Part shown: positions 22,984 to 36,703 of the stretch, in pieces
Position numbering within the stretch: position 1 is the stretch's first letter
Layout of the letters: every line of letters begins with the position of its first letter
From: Daucus carota subsp. sativus
Lineage: Eukaryota > Streptophyta > Magnoliopsida > Apiales > Apiaceae
DNA length: 64,000 bases
Direction: 5' to 3'
Assembly: GCF_001625215.2 (NCBI RefSeq)
Contig: NC_030384.2
Span: forward strand, 46,472,390-46,536,389
Translations under genes and position numbers: made by a program
The notes under the pieces: model-generated
What the model was told of the DNA's origin: nothing
Seen by the model: the letters and a program-made list of their open reading frames with translations, nothing else
Database searches by the model: none

Positions 22984-25900
22984 ATGCCCACTATGGAAAC
23001 AACTGCAAATTCAAACCCCACTCAAGCTGCCGAAGAAATCAAAGTCTTGGCTAATGATGCTTTCAAAGGTATTCTTTTCTTGTTTTTGTATTTTCTTGTT
23101 TTAGATTTCTTGTCTCTATTGTTGTGTTTGGTTGGGGTGAATGATTTCGGAAGGAATGGAATGAAAAATGAACTATCTTATGGATGATTTTTAAGAAATT
23201 TCATTCCTTCCTCCATTCAATTCCCTACCTCATATGCTAGATATCACCCCTTCCATTTGAGATGGAATGCTCTATTCTCTCTCATCCTCAATTTCTTCTC
23301 AAATCTCATCATAGCAATTTTGCACTCTTTCAAATTTTTTCAAAACTTTCTTCCTATCTTTATTATTTTCAAGTATTTTTTACTCATTTCATTCCATTCC
23401 ATTCCATTCTCCCCAACCAAACACAACATATGTGTTTGTGTGTCTGCAAGACTTGATTTTGAAGTGACAGAAATTAATTATATATTAGTTAGGGGAACCC
23501 ATTTTGTGCAATTTACTAATTAGGTTTATTTTCTCAAGTTGTATATTATTTTAGTTTTTGGGAGTGGTAGGTGTTTGTTAAAGATTGAGTTTAATGGATG
23601 TTGATGAAAGTCTTTCAATTGGTTTTAAATATGCTGTTTTAATGTTGATGGTGGAGTATATTGACTCTTAATGCAAAGTCAACCCAAAAGATTATTACTT
23701 GTAAAGACCCATCTGATTTTTTATGTGAATTTGTGTCTTTCCAGCTCACAAGTATTCTCAAGCTATTGATTTGTATAGCAAAGCAATTGAATTAAGCAGT
23801 GAAAATGCTGTTTACTGGGCAAACCGTGCTTTTGCACACACTAAACTGGAGGAGTATGGTAGTGCCATTCAGGATGCGACAAAGGCAGTTGAGATTGATC
23901 CTAGATATTCTAAGGTATGAATTGTCTTATGAATCTGTTTTGCATTCTATCCTAATTTCCCGTTTTGTGTGCTGAATCTGTCTGTTGGGGGTTTGAACGC
24001 GTCACAGGCTTATTACAGACGGGGTGCGGCATATCTTGCAATGGGGAAGCTCAAAGATGCATTGAAGGATTTCCAGCAGGTTCTTTTACCACTCTTAAAT
24101 GCCTTTTTATATAAATAAAAAAAAAGAATTTACAAATTACCCAGGCCTTTGTTATTCAAAAGTTTTGCATTAAAACAAATGATTGATTTGCTATAAATTA
24201 AATATGATATAGCTGTAATAAAACAGTATACTTTCATGTTAAAATGTTATAAATGTACGTGGCCCTGCTGAATGATAGTTTTTCTTGGTGGACTCATTAG
24301 TTTCACTGAATTCTTGTGTAAAGCTTTTCTTTTGAAGCCATTACGTGTTCAACAACTGCAATCTTGTACCTTAGTAATGTTAATTAAAATATTCCATCAT
24401 CCTTCTTCTACATGTTATAAAGTGATCAAGTATATAATGCATCTGTAATGACTTATAATTTTTAATAGAGGTTGCACCCAAGTTTGCATGCCACTTCTCA
24501 GAAACATAATAGGTTTTGACATCTATATCCTGTATTCTTGTTTCTTTTCTTTGATTAGGTAAAGAAAATCTGTCCAAATGATCCTGATGCGACTAAGAAA
24601 TTGAGGGAATGTGAGAAAGCTGTTATGAAGCTCAAATTTGAGGAAGCAATTGCCTTACCTGTTACTGAAAGACGTTCAATAGCTGATTCTATAGACTATC
24701 ACACTATAGGTATAGAATATCAAACCTTTTCGTCTTCATTTTTCATTTTTTAGGAGTATCTGTTTTCTTATTGCTATAGTGCTTTGTTAATGGTTTTACC
24801 TTTTAAAAAATGTTAAAGAATACGTTCATCATTGCCCTGGGAAACTTTTGCAGAGGAAAAATATGGTGAAATGCATGTTAATATAATATAACTGATGGTA
24901 TTTCCTCTGTTTTGTATTTCTTTCTCTATTTAAAATTGTTTGTTGCCATGATTTTTTCCCTGTACAAGTTTTTACTTCAAATGTTGATTTAGAAGCTGCT
25001 TTTTGAGTTACTGGTGCGAATGAACTGTAACAGAGTGTTGTGAGTCTAGAGAGTTGTAACTATGTGGTTTTCTTTCAAAAGAAGGCAGCCATTTGGTTTA
25101 TACATATTATCAACCTTATGAATCGAGAACAAGAATCCTAGATACTTTCAGTGATATTAATCCGGCAAGTATGGTATTTGTGGTAACGTTATTGACCATT
25201 ACAATACTCTATGCAATACACTGCTATGCAGTTCTTTTGTTTTTCCTTCTGTTGTATATTATCTATGTCACAAACTCCTCAAATATGAACCTTTGAGGTC
25301 TTGTCGAGCATTGAACAAACCCTGGCTCGGGTAATGCAAGAACTTAGATGATTAGAAAAATAAAGTTTTTGTTATTGGTGGTCATAGTTTGTTGTGATAT
25401 AATGATGACTATGTTGACTTATCTGCTCTGCTATTTGGTTTTTCACATCGGGGTTCATTAAGGGAAGAATTTGATTAGTCAGATGGATATTGCTGCTTCG
25501 AGGGCTGTATCTTAATGATTTAGCAGATAAATAGAAACTTAACTGACAATCGAAGAGTCAGCATTATCTGCAGCCTGCTATATTTAAATCTACTGAAGTT
25601 TCACTGGTACCAAAGTGACTGTTTTCTACAGACTTTGGCTTGATATTGACCTTGCTGTAGGATTCAGGTTTTCGGTATCTATTATTGTTTAATCCTTAGG
25701 CTAGAACGTGCCTAGTAAAAATTCTGGATCACTTAAATAATACGTCTTAAGTATATCTTAGTAAAGGCATATTGGCTCATGCTAATTAATTAACTAGTTA
25801 TGGTTACGAGACCGGATGCATTTAGTTATTACCATTTTACCTATCTTATTATTTTAGGGACACATCCAGAATCATCATTATTTTCCCCCCAAGTTGCTGC

Positions 25901-28900
25901 TGTAGCAGTTGTACTATTGGCGGTACTGGTCATAATGATGGGAACACAAGCAGCCACAGTGGTGGCGACAGCAGCAATAGCATCATATTTGTTGTTCAGG
26001 AGGACATGGTGGGGTGGCTACATGGGCAATATCTTTACGAAGAGTCGAGCGCTTAATCTAGGTGTGAGCTTTTAGAATTTAAAATGGGATATCCAGGAAA
26101 GAGGAGACACGGGTTTAAAATCTAGAACAGAACCACTAAACTTGTAATTAGAAACGATTTCCAAACCTTGCTGAAACTTTACGAGTTAAAAGATTGTACC
26201 TAGCTATGAGTTTATACTGCATGTGATATCTGATTTGTCACAAAATTACCATATTTATTAATGAGTAGCTGTTCTTCGAAATACCATTTCAAAGGTAGCA
26301 TGTCGAATTGGGTTGAAATTTTGCTGTTAGTCTTCAGATCCAATAGCAATCTCCTTGAACTTTCTTATTACTTTCATAGGAAAAATAAAGTTATTTTGAC
26401 ACCTGAAATGGACAGATATTGGTGCAAGTTTTGAGATCATCAGAGTATTATGGTTTGTCATAGGGTAACATATGTTTTAACCTAAAATCAGATAACTTTG
26501 ATAGATGCTGGGGAGTATTGTTTATGAAAAATAGAACTTCGAAAAAAAAGGGAAAGTATATTGATTATTGAACATGTGTTTGTGAAAAGAATGGAAATGA
26601 AGTTGTTGCATTTGTTTCTCGATGGATTTCGATTATGATACATATTGATGCTTTTCATTATAAGTGAATGAAAGATGTCAAAAAATAAATTGGAACTCAA
26701 TCACCTTTCTATAATGCTGTTTTTTGGTTTAACCTCCAGATGTGGAATCACAGTACACTGGGGCAAGAATAGAGGGAGATGAGGTAAGTTTGGAATTTGT
26801 GAAGAATATGATGGAGGACTTCAAGGCTCGAAAGTGCTTACACAAAAGGTTGCTGGTTGAATACATCAACAACGCCCCCTCCCCTCCCAGCACAAGAACT
26901 TCAGTCATATCACTGTTCACCCACTAAAGTTTGTTTTTTATGTTACAGATATGCGTTCCAGATAGTCCTACAAACAAGAGACATGCTGCGAGCATTGCCA
27001 TCGCTTGTTGATATACATGTTCCTAATGGAAAACATTTTACTGTTTGTGGTGATGTGCATGGTCAGGTAGTGACTTTATGTTAATGTTTTGGCTTACGTT
27101 GTATTATCATTTTGCTGTATGACAGAAAATCCTTTCTTTGATTGATGAAACCTTATAACTATATGATATCCAAAACCACATGTGAGAATAATACTCAAGG
27201 CTTAAGCACGCTAGTATTGTTGGATCTCCATTTATCGAATTTAGGAGCTTGGTGCCAGGATTGTGAATTTGATGACCGTCCAATAAAACACATAATTGGT
27301 GCCCTGTATTAATGAATATATAGATTCTTCCCTGACAAATTTTCTATTGTTGTCAGTAACACAACTGATACCTACATGTTTTACTGTATGTTTGCAGTTT
27401 TATGATCTAATGAATATTTTTGAGCTCAATGGACTTCCATCAGATGAAAATCCATATCTGTTCAATGGAGATTTTGTGGACAGGGGGTCATTTTCATTGG
27501 AGGTCATACTTACACTGTTTGCATTTAAATGCATGTCGCCATCTGGTAAGCCTACAAAGTTCTTGTTCAGTCGATCTTTTCTGTTTGGCATTATAAACAC
27601 ATTATGCAATACTGGTCTCATGAATCAAAAAAATGGAGGACTGAACAATTTTTATTTTTTTATCATTTGTGATTTAAGTTCTGGCTAAGGTATTGCTTGG
27701 TTTTTTTAAGTTACATCAATTCTGCATCATTTGTTAATATTACTACTGTATGTGCTGCAGTCAAGGTGACCTTTGGTTTGGGATCACTGCTACTGATATT
27801 ATCATATTAGTACTTGTTTTTGTGTATATATCTATGTACCTTAGTTGCATCACATCACATTGAATTTTACAGCTATACATCTTGCTCGTGGCAACCATGA
27901 GAGCAAGAGCATGAACAAGATATATGGTTTTGAAGGCGAGGTCAAGTCTAAGCTGAATGATACCTTTGTGGAACTATTCGCAGAAGTTTTCTGTTGTTTA
28001 CCTTTGGCTCATGTGTTAAATGACAAGGTTTTTGTGGTCCATGGAGGTCTTTTCAGTGTTGATGGGGTGAAACTCTCTGACATTAAAAAGATTGATAGGT
28101 TTTGTGAGCCTCCAGAAGAAGGTATGCATCTAGTGCACTTCTCACATGATTTACCTTCTAGTAATAAGTTGAAAGATGTCCTCAGATGGAACTTATTTTT
28201 TTTGACAAGAGGATAATATTTCCATTGATAAAAAGTATCGAGAATACAATGTCCGTAGGAACAGAGTTTCTTTCACTCAAAAAAGTATATCATCTAACCA
28301 AAAGTAAGCAAGTACTCCTGGACATTTAGACAATATTGCCCTTAATGTTTGAAAAGATAATACACCAAAATAAGGCCTCGTTAACCACTCTCATCTGATC
28401 AATTATATTGAGAGTGGTATCAAATTATGAGCCTGTCTAGATAAACTTAAAGAAGCTGGCTTGTGAATTGAAATTTCTATAATGAAATTTAAAATTTAGG
28501 TTAGTTTCCGTTTGGGCAGTTTTCTTGTTGCATAATTTAATACTTGTTGAAATATAAAAACTAAATAAATTTTATAAGTCGTACTGCGAGTGATATTATT
28601 AACTTTAGTTAAGTAAAATTATAGAAAAAATTAAATGGTCAAAAAAAGTACCTTTTTACCTATTTCTGGCTTTAAGTTGTTATTTCGACTTAAAGTCACT
28701 TTTTAACTTATTGCACAAACACATAATTTTTTAAGTTAAGTCAAAAATGAATATTAGTCTCTGGCTTTAAGCTCAGACAAACAAGCTCTATGTCTTTAAC
28801 TTGTAAATTAGATAAGTAAAGTGATAATTACTAGAAATTTATATTTCACCTTCTCAAAGTTTCACTTCATTCATGGTAGTGGATTTAATGCAAAGAAAAT

Positions 28901-30177
28901 TAGATCCTGCTCTGAGGAGCTGAGGTTTGGTACCCTAGTTCATGTTGGGAACTAGGAACGAATGAATACCCTGTGCTAGACTGGCCAAACACCAGAATTT
29001 ATAGTAGCAATGGTGGAACTATGTTGGTGCAGAGAGGGGGGGGGGGGGGGGGGGGGTTCACTGGCCCCTATCATAGCATATAAATACTGTTTTAGGTGGT
29101 TAATAACATCTTTTAACTTCATATTCCATTCATGACTTCTTCAGTTGATCCTTTCTGTGGAAAACTGGGTTAGACCTTCAATGATGTGTACCAGATGAAG
29201 CCAGTCAATTCTGGCTAACAAAGAGGGTCAAATTTTAATTAATTGTTCAAGTGTTCATCGATACTTGTTATAAATAAAGCCAAATACTTCTCTTGATTAA
29301 AAAAAACTTATATACAGGATTAGCTGTTTTTTGGATTTTATAAAGTGTTACTGACGGTTGTGATTTCTGCAGGTTTGATGTGTGAACTGCTGTGGAGTGA
29401 TCCACAACCTCAACCTGGAAGAGGACCTAGCAAGCGTGGTGTTGGTCTTTCTTTTGGTGGAGATGTCACTAAAAGATTTCTACAAGAAAATAATCTAGGT
29501 ATGTAATTCTTGTTCACACTTCTTTTGTTGTAATGGTAGGTATGCTAATGTTTTGTGCATATGCCAGATTTAGTCGTGCGCTCTCATGAAGTGAAGGATG
29601 AAGGGTACGAGGTTGACCATGATGGGAAGCTTATTACTGTATTTTCTGCACCAAATTACTGTGATCAGGTAATTTTGCATTTTCTAGAAAAAATAATACC
29701 AAATTAATAACTATATATATATATATATATTGTTTTTTTATGGTTCTGTTTACATTCCATGAATTCTCGAGCTCCCATGTACAGTTTTTTCCTACTCTTA
29801 CAACTGACATGAAAACCAATCAAAACTTTTGAACTTTTGTGACATTGAAGAACTTAAAAATATGCAGCAACCACGGTGATCAGAAAATAATATCTGATTT
29901 TTTGACTTTTGATGTCAGATGGGTAACAAGGGTGCATATATTCGTTTTGAGGCCCCTGATATGAAGCCAAAGATTGTTACTTTTGCTGCAGTGGTTAGTA
30001 TCTTCTGCAAATGTTATTTCCTCTTTCACTTGCTATTTTATATTAACATTGCACTAAAGTACATAGGTATATTTGTTCATAATTCTAATTCGAAATGGTA
30101 TTTATTTGATATTGCAGCCACATCCTGATGTCAAACCAATGGCATATGCCAACAACTTCCTCCGAATGTTCTCTTAG
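22984..30177 (+). CDS. PP5: Serine/threonine protein phosphatase 5 with TPR domain
   Basis: A PPP-family phosphatase with N-terminal TPR repeats that bind HSP90; the Arabidopsis orthologue (PAPP5) dephosphorylates phytochrome. Constitutive exons are 22984-23068, 23745-23914, 24008-24079, 24559-24709, 26740-26848, 26949-27066, 27398-27545, 27873-28121, 29373-29498, 29568-29668, 29919-29993 and 30118-30177, giving 487 residues. A second ATG at 22993 is also a possible start. TPR repeats occupy roughly residues 18-125. Phosphatase motifs are GDVHG (230-234), GDFVDRG (259-265) and GNHE (291-294), followed by HGGLFS, RSHEVK and the C-terminal [18 protein letters not shown] block (here with GAYIRF). 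A cassette exon at 25858-26061 adds a membrane domain. Introns 1 and 8 carry MITEs. Confidence 0.95.
23120..23428. mobile_element. Tourist-like MITE in PP5 intron 1 (309 bp)
   Basis: Same family as 10557-10873: ends TGTTGTGTTTGGTTGGGGTG and the complement CCCCAACCAAACACAACA. The flanking 3-bp duplication is TAT (23117-23119 and 23429-23431), slightly off the usual TWA. Confidence 0.85.
25858..26061 (+). other. PP5: Alternative cassette exon of PP5: two membrane segments
   Basis: It lies in the intron between exons 4 and 5 (24710-26739), with acceptor TTATTTTAG and donor G|GTGTGAG. At 204 bases (68 codons) with the same entry and exit phase as the intron, it can be included or skipped without changing frame (487 or 555 residues). 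It encodes two hydrophobic stretches, [16 protein letters not shown] and [16 protein letters not shown], then a basic, aromatic tail [11 protein letters not shown]. In tomato and Arabidopsis an equivalent exon is known to yield a larger, integral membrane PP5 isoform of the ER and nuclear envelope, while the short form is soluble. Confidence 0.88.
28429..28788. mobile_element. MITE in PP5 intron 8 (360 bp)
   Basis: Imperfect terminal inverted repeats: GAGCCTGTCTAGATAAACTT on the left, and GAGCTTGTTTGTCTGAGCTT when the right end is read in reverse. TAT is duplicated at 28426-28428 and 28789-28791. A run of 21 G follows at 29036-29056 in the same intron, outside the element. Confidence 0.7.
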
Positions 30178-31329
30178 TTATTGGATTGCTAATACGTATC
30201 TGTGTCCTGTCAAGAAACTGGTTGGTCAATGCTGCTGAAACACAATGTCATCTCAGCTAGAAAGTTGATAATTGCCTATTGTGCTGTGAGCTTGATCAAT
30301 ATCTAAACTTTTATTGGCCGTCTCAGATGTTCCAAGACCCATTAATTTTAATTTTGTTGGTCAAGGGTAGTGTTAAAGGTGAAAATGAAAAGCACGACTG
30401 GTAGTCTATATAGTCTATAATGGATGTCTTGTCCATCCGTTTGTATTTATCAACTTGCGTTGTTATAGATTTTCTTATTAGTTGGTGCTATGATATTAAT
30501 CAAATAATATTATAATTCATTGCAAGTCTCTGAAAATTGGGGAGATGCATTTCTTACTAGGAATAATTCAGGACTCTTGGTAGACAGGCACTTTGAACAT
30601 TTTATACGGATATGACATGCTGGTCGGTTGTAATAAATTTTCGCGACTTGAAAATTGCAATTGGGTGGTGGTGATTGGCAATTGTGTTAAAGCAATCTAC
30701 AATTGTATGATATGCTTAATTTGATAATTGTGCATGGTAATGTGGTACTAACCTTTTTCGACAAAACGCATGGCAACAGTAATATTTTTTACGTTGAAAG
30801 ACATTTTATTGCAAATGATATTACTTTTTCTTTGAATAAAAACAACATTTTGTTCTCTTAAAGACTCTCTTTGTAGTTGTACGGACATATTGTTAATTTG
30901 TAAAAATTAAAAGATCTTCTTTATTTTAGAAGTATTTCACATATTTTTTTATTTTTAAATTATTTCAGACATAAATCATCAATCATTCAATATCAATATA
31001 TTTATATAAAGAAGAAGAGAGAGACGTTTAGGTGGCGCCTCTCAAAGCTTCATATAATTTCAATATATATATAAACACGGATTAAATTGAGAAAAGGGAA
31101 ATAACTATATATATATATTTTTTGAAATGGAAAAAGAGGGATATCTAAATCTAAAACACAAAGTTGTAATTTTAATGAATCAAGCATGTAATAAAGAATA
31201 ATTTAATTGTTTCTGCTCGTCTTTATTGTATATGAAAGAGCATTACAAAAACGACATCGTTTAGCGTTTTAGAAATCAGAGAAAAAGAGTTGTTCCCAGA
31301 AGGCAAGAGCCCAGCAGCTAACTCCATTA
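30178..31329. other. Intergenic between PP5 and COQ3
   Basis: PP5 3' untranslated region to about 30540, then AT-rich DNA. Bases 30993-31053 match the 5' terminus of the Helitron family at 51727-52973: TCAATATATTTATATAAAG, then AGAAG...GTTTAGGTGGCGCCTCTC. No matching 3' end was found nearby. The COQ3 leader is about 31230-31329. Confidence 0.5.
30993..31053 (+). mobile_element. Isolated Helitron 5' terminus upstream of COQ3
   Basis: It begins TCAATATATTTATATAAAGA and continues with a GAGAC...TAGGTGGCGCCTCTC block. The same order is seen, in reverse, at 52920-52973. It lies about 280-340 bp upstream of the COQ3 ATG, so it may be part of the promoter. Confidence 0.6.
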
Positions 31330-34300
31330 ATGGCGTCGAAGCTTCTGACCCGGATCCGAACCGCATGTCGTACCCGAACACTCCCCGCCCCGACCCAAAT
31401 CTCTCCTTGCAATTCACAAACAAAGAGGCTTATTCAATCGAGGCCTTACTCGAACGATATCAAATCCGAATCAACAGCTTCTTCCTCTTCTTCCCCAATT
31501 TCTTCTCTGAATCAAACTGAACTCGTTAAATTCTCCGCCATTGCTGATTCCTGGTAAATGACTAATTTACCCCCGTGTTTGTTGTTTTTGATGATTTTGT
31601 TGTAATTATATTGATTTCTGTTGTTATGATGATGATGATGAACAGGTGGGATGCTGATGGACCGTTCAAGCCGTTACATGTTATGAATCCTACGCGTCTC
31701 GCTTTCATTCGCTCAACTCTCTGCCGCCATTTCAGGTCCGTGCGTTCGTGCCCCCTTCTCTGCGTAGTCTATTCATGTTCTGAAGATTTTAATTAATTCA
31801 GTTAACTAATTGATATTTGAAGAATAATACTTGTTAGTTGTTACTCACTTGATGTACGTCGCTCAATTAGGTTTCCTCTCTGGCTGATCGTCGCAGAGTG
31901 TGATTTAGTTTAGTATTTTACGAGAAATTTGCCTAAGTCCAAGTATACATGCTTATACCTATATTAATCTCAAGTTTATTTAGTACTAGAAAAGTTACAG
32001 CCCGCTCCCGAGTCTTAAAAAAAGGCAAGCAGGAAAACAATTAATGTAATTTGTGTTCCTATTGATGCTCCCAAGTTTTTTTTTTTTTGAGGAATCCTAT
32101 TTAATGAATCATGAACAATTTTGAATAATATGGTGTAAATAGTTTCAATCTCTTTCTTCCTGCCCTCCTGTTATTGGACCAAAGCTGCATTTGCTCAATC
32201 CATGCACCTAGAACAGATCAGTTCATGTTTTCCCCTTCAGAGTTTAAAGTTGAGCCTTCTATGGAAGTTACTGATCTATCATTATCATCTGAGTCATAAT
32301 TTATTGTCTTTTTTTTTTCTGTCTCTGTTTGAGGCTCTTTGACAAGCGACTAAACCCATAAAAGATCATTGGTATTGATGGCCCAGTCTCTTACTTCGTC
32401 TCCATGTCAGGCTCTCTGACTTGGTACTATTGCTGCTGTTGGCCGAATTACTTGTATTTATGTACTATTACATATAAAATAATGTTAAATTTAGATTTTT
32501 ATACCTTCATACATAGTCGTTGTTTAAGAATCAAAGTATAAACTTTACTCTATGTTAAAAAGAGATCTCGAGATATTCAGTTAGTCAACAGAAACTGTAA
32601 AACCATCATTGTTTTTATTACAGTTGACATATTGCTCTGTTTCACTGGTCCTAATATTAATTATTTTTTCAGTAAGGATCCGAACACTGCAAGGCCTTTT
32701 GAAGGATTGAAATTTGTGGATGTTGGTTGTGGGGGTGGAATTCTATCTGAGGTATGTCATATTTTAAGCTATAGGTGATTCACCACTGCTTTCTTTTCTA
32801 TCCTAAGGGGTCTACTTGTATTTGCAATGTTGTATATCGATTTGCAGTCCCACGCCTTGTATATGGTTTGTGCTTTGCATATACACTTATATTTACAAAA
32901 TGTTTAACTCTAAAGTCTAGACATGCTAGTTTGGTAGAGATTTACAGGCAAATAATCAGCAAGTAACCTAAAGTTTCTTTGCAGAATACATTATCCACAT
33001 TCTATTGTTAAGGAATCTTGTTAGGTCTCTTAATCAAAACATCTGTAATATATTCAGTTTGTCAATGCTCATTTGCTATCTTGCTTTTGGTCTCATATAA
33101 TTTAGCCTTTGGCTCGCATGGGAGCTACTGTGACAGGAGTTGATGCCGTGGACAAGAATATTACGATTGCCCGCCTACATGCGGTATAATTACTAACTAA
33201 ATTGCTCATGAATATATTCTTTAGCTCTCTTGTAAGTCTCCATAAACAGATTTTCTCATCAAAAAATTAGCCTCTGTCTTACTTTGTGTTAAAAAAAGAA
33301 GATAACCTTTGTGCTTTTGAGCAATTTATTTTTGAACTGATTTAGCTATGCTTGTGAACATGTATACTCCTACATGTACAGTGCTTAGCAAACTGTCTTC
33401 ACTGGTGGAACGGTGGACTTCGAAACTTCTACATATCAAAATAGTAAAGTAGCTAGTCATCAATATAATTTAGAATAAAAACTGAACACTTTTCTACATT
33501 CTTGTTTCTCACACAAATCTGATGCTGCACTTTTTCTCCTTTTTGACATCTATATATATTTGCTGAACATATCACACTAATAGCTGCATGGGCAAGTGAC
33601 TTTTTCTCTATTTTACAATTGACTGCATGCTTTCTGATGCTATTATCTCAATTTCTTTTTGGATTGAAAATATGTACATTACTTTATGATTATATTTCTA
33701 AAAACATTGTTTGTTATCTGTGCTTTAAAAAAGTTTTTTTTTAATGGATGATAGTTTTTACCTAGACACATTACTTCATGACCATTTTTTTGTTGTCAGC
33801 ATGTTCCAAATGTATCATTTTTTATGTAAATATATGATAAACGGCCTATCTCTTATCTCTAGAGCACTAATATTGTGCTTACTTTGAATATGGCCAGGAT
33901 TTGGATCCAGTAACTGCATCAATTGAATATCATTGCACAACAGCTGGTACAGAACTTAAACTTATAGAACTGCTAGTACTTGATTTGTTTACTTCTTATA
34001 GCTATATATGTTACAGTTAGCTTTTTAAGTTTCAGTTTACAGACTTAGGTTTAGGAGTTTTTGGTGTCTATTTATAGCCATTCAATACTGGCATTGATTT
34101 AACAATAGGAATTCGAAGTTGTCATCGTTTTGTCTCATAATATGTATGTGTATATATAATAATTTGACTTTTAAGAAAATTTGTAGATACTTGAACTGGA
34201 ACTTAGTCTTAAGTTTTTTGTATATAACTTTGGTTTCAGTGGCTCTGGTACAGATGAACTTTCAGCTTCTGTATTCGTGTTACTATGTCTAATACAGTTC

Positions 34301-36703
34301 TGTTGAAATTTGAAACTAATACAGGAATATGATGCTTTGGGAGTAGACGTCATTTGCTATTGTTTGTTTTCCTTTTAACTTTATTTTTAATATTGTTAAT
34401 CTGGTACATGCTTGCTTTCTTTTGAAAAATAGGGCTTTTGTTTGTTTTCCTTCCACTAACGCCAGGCTGCTTTCTTTGTACTTTTTCTAAACAGGCTTTT
34501 TTTAATATGATGTCTCCCTCACATCCTGTAATTTCTTTCTTACTACTAAATATTCTTGTCTTTCAATTGACTTTTAATGAATCTTGTCTCCCTTGTTAAA
34601 CAAGATTGTTAGCGTGTAGTGGTAAAGATGATTTTCGTAATTTAGATTTTTTATATAAGAATAGTAGAAGCAATGTGTATATTATATATGTATATCCATT
34701 TGACTGCAATTTTGTTCTCTATCTGCTGGCTTTGCCTTGTGCAACTATTTCCTTAGGCGGACTCTTGTAAATTATCAAGTATTACCATTTTTAATTAATT
34801 GCTTCTAATTTTTTGTGTTAATGGTTGCTATTTATGTCTACCTATATCTGAAAGCCTTTTAAGTTTGTATTTTGGGAACACTTTTCATTCTGATTAACAG
34901 AAAAACTGGTAGAAGAACAAAGGGAGTTTGATGCGGTGCTTGCTTTAGAGGTATAGATTCAAAAGCCCCATGTAGAGTATGACTTTTTAATTTTACATTT
35001 GGTATATGTTTGTTCTGTTCTTTGTTTTACAAATACAATAGAGATCTATGTGCTCTTTTGTATTCATGGTTTCAGACTCTGATAGTTAAACTCTTTGTAT
35101 TTGGAATAAAGGAAAGTCGAAAAATCTTTCTCACTTTTAGTTCAGCACCTTAATCTCAAAATTCAGACTAGTCATTTCAAAATAATTGGTGGTAGCTGTC
35201 ACCGTGATTTTTGTTTGCATTCATTCAAAGGAGGTCAACAGCCTTGTATTTTAGATGAATGGTGACTAGCATTCTAGAGAAGTCATAAGTAGTAACCGAA
35301 AGCATGCTTCTTTATTATGTATTTGTCTTGACTTGATTCACTCAATGCTTGCAGAGTTGCAGTCCAGATTGAGTATATATATGTATGTAAAACATGGACT
35401 AATCGTTCAGTAGTTAAATTGAACCTCCTTAGTTCCGCTCCTGTTCTAATGGTTTAAGCTCCATCGTCTTTTCTTGACCAGAATTCATATAGAGATAGTA
35501 TTTTCATTTTCAGCACTTTATATGTAATCCAAAAGTTCCCTTTTTGATGCTCTTGCATCAGTGAGATTCCTATTTTGATTTTTGAATCTAATTAGGTCAT
35601 TGAACACGTAGCAGATCCTACTGAATTCTGCAAATCCCTTTCGGCACTAACTGTTACTCAGGGAGCTACTCTGATCTCAACTATCAGTCGTTCTATGAGA
35701 GCCTATGCAACCGCTATAGTTGCAGCAGAATACCTCCTCCAATGGGTAAGTTTTCCTTTCCTCATACTTGCACCTTTGTGTTTATTACCTATTTTTCTGG
35801 GCGACAAAACTCGTACCTCCTTATTTTGGTTACACAATACATAAGTTCTGTGTACTTGACTACTTGTGTATGAGCTGTGTTTGCTTTTTTTCTAAACCTT
35901 TTCAATTTCTTATTGTGTGTACATAATGATGCTCACATGTCCATAGCCTTTTACCTTATATACCTATTTACCTGGATTTGTCACATTCAAAATCGTACTG
36001 ATAAACAGCCATGATCAAGTTATTTAACTATTTCTTAGTATTCTGGTAAGCATGTGAATATCATAACGGTAGTGCTATTTGTCAATTGTGTTGGATGACA
36101 TTACCTTGAAATACCAGTGACCGGCCTATAATAGGTTAAAACACTACATTTCCTCAGCATAAGTGATATATTTGATTTTATCCATTTTTCTTTTCTTTTG
36201 GAACGAATTCCTGCTTGAAAGGAGCAGGAACCTATCAGATTATAGCTTCTTCACTCAACAGATAGAAGCACAGAGCAATGCTTGCATCGCTGACTAATAT
36301 TGATTAGTTATGTTTGTATATACTATTTTGTGTGATTACATAGATATCAATCTAAAGTCTAGTCTCCTGTTGAGATTTATGGTTATATTGAGCTCTAACT
36401 ATTACGTAAAATATAGCTTCCCAAAGGTACACATGACTGGTCGAGCTTTCTTACTCCTGAAGAACTAGTACTTATTCTACAACGTTCTTCTATATCTGTA
36501 AGTTAAATTCTAGATATATATTTGCTGTCCTCTATATAATGTCCGGACTAGTGTCTAGTGCCATTGATTGATAATTTTTTGGTCATTCTTTGCAGATCCA
36601 AGAGATGGCTGGTTTTGCATACGACCCCCTGAGTGGCCGCTGGTTTCTAACAGATGATATTGGTGTAAATTTCATTGCATATGGTATGAAAATGAACGGA
36701 TAG
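31330..36703 (+). CDS. COQ3: Ubiquinone biosynthesis O-methyltransferase, mitochondrial
   Basis: A SAM-dependent enzyme performing the two O-methylations of ubiquinone synthesis (polyprenyl-dihydroxybenzoate and demethylubiquinol) at the mitochondrial inner membrane. Exons are 31330-31553, 31646-31735, 32673-32751, 33106-33183, 33898-33946, 34901-34950, 35596-35745, 36417-36497 and 36596-36703, giving 302 residues. The N-terminus [19 protein letters not shown] is basic, hydroxylated and free of acidic residues: a mitochondrial presequence. SAM motif I is [12 protein letters not shown] (from residue 120), with [15 protein letters not shown] next, then [13 protein letters not shown] and the [20 protein letters not shown] block typical of UbiG/COQ3. 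The C-terminus is [13 protein letters not shown]. Length is slightly below Arabidopsis COQ3. Intron sizes vary from about 90 to 960 bases, with nothing notable inside. Confidence 0.95.
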
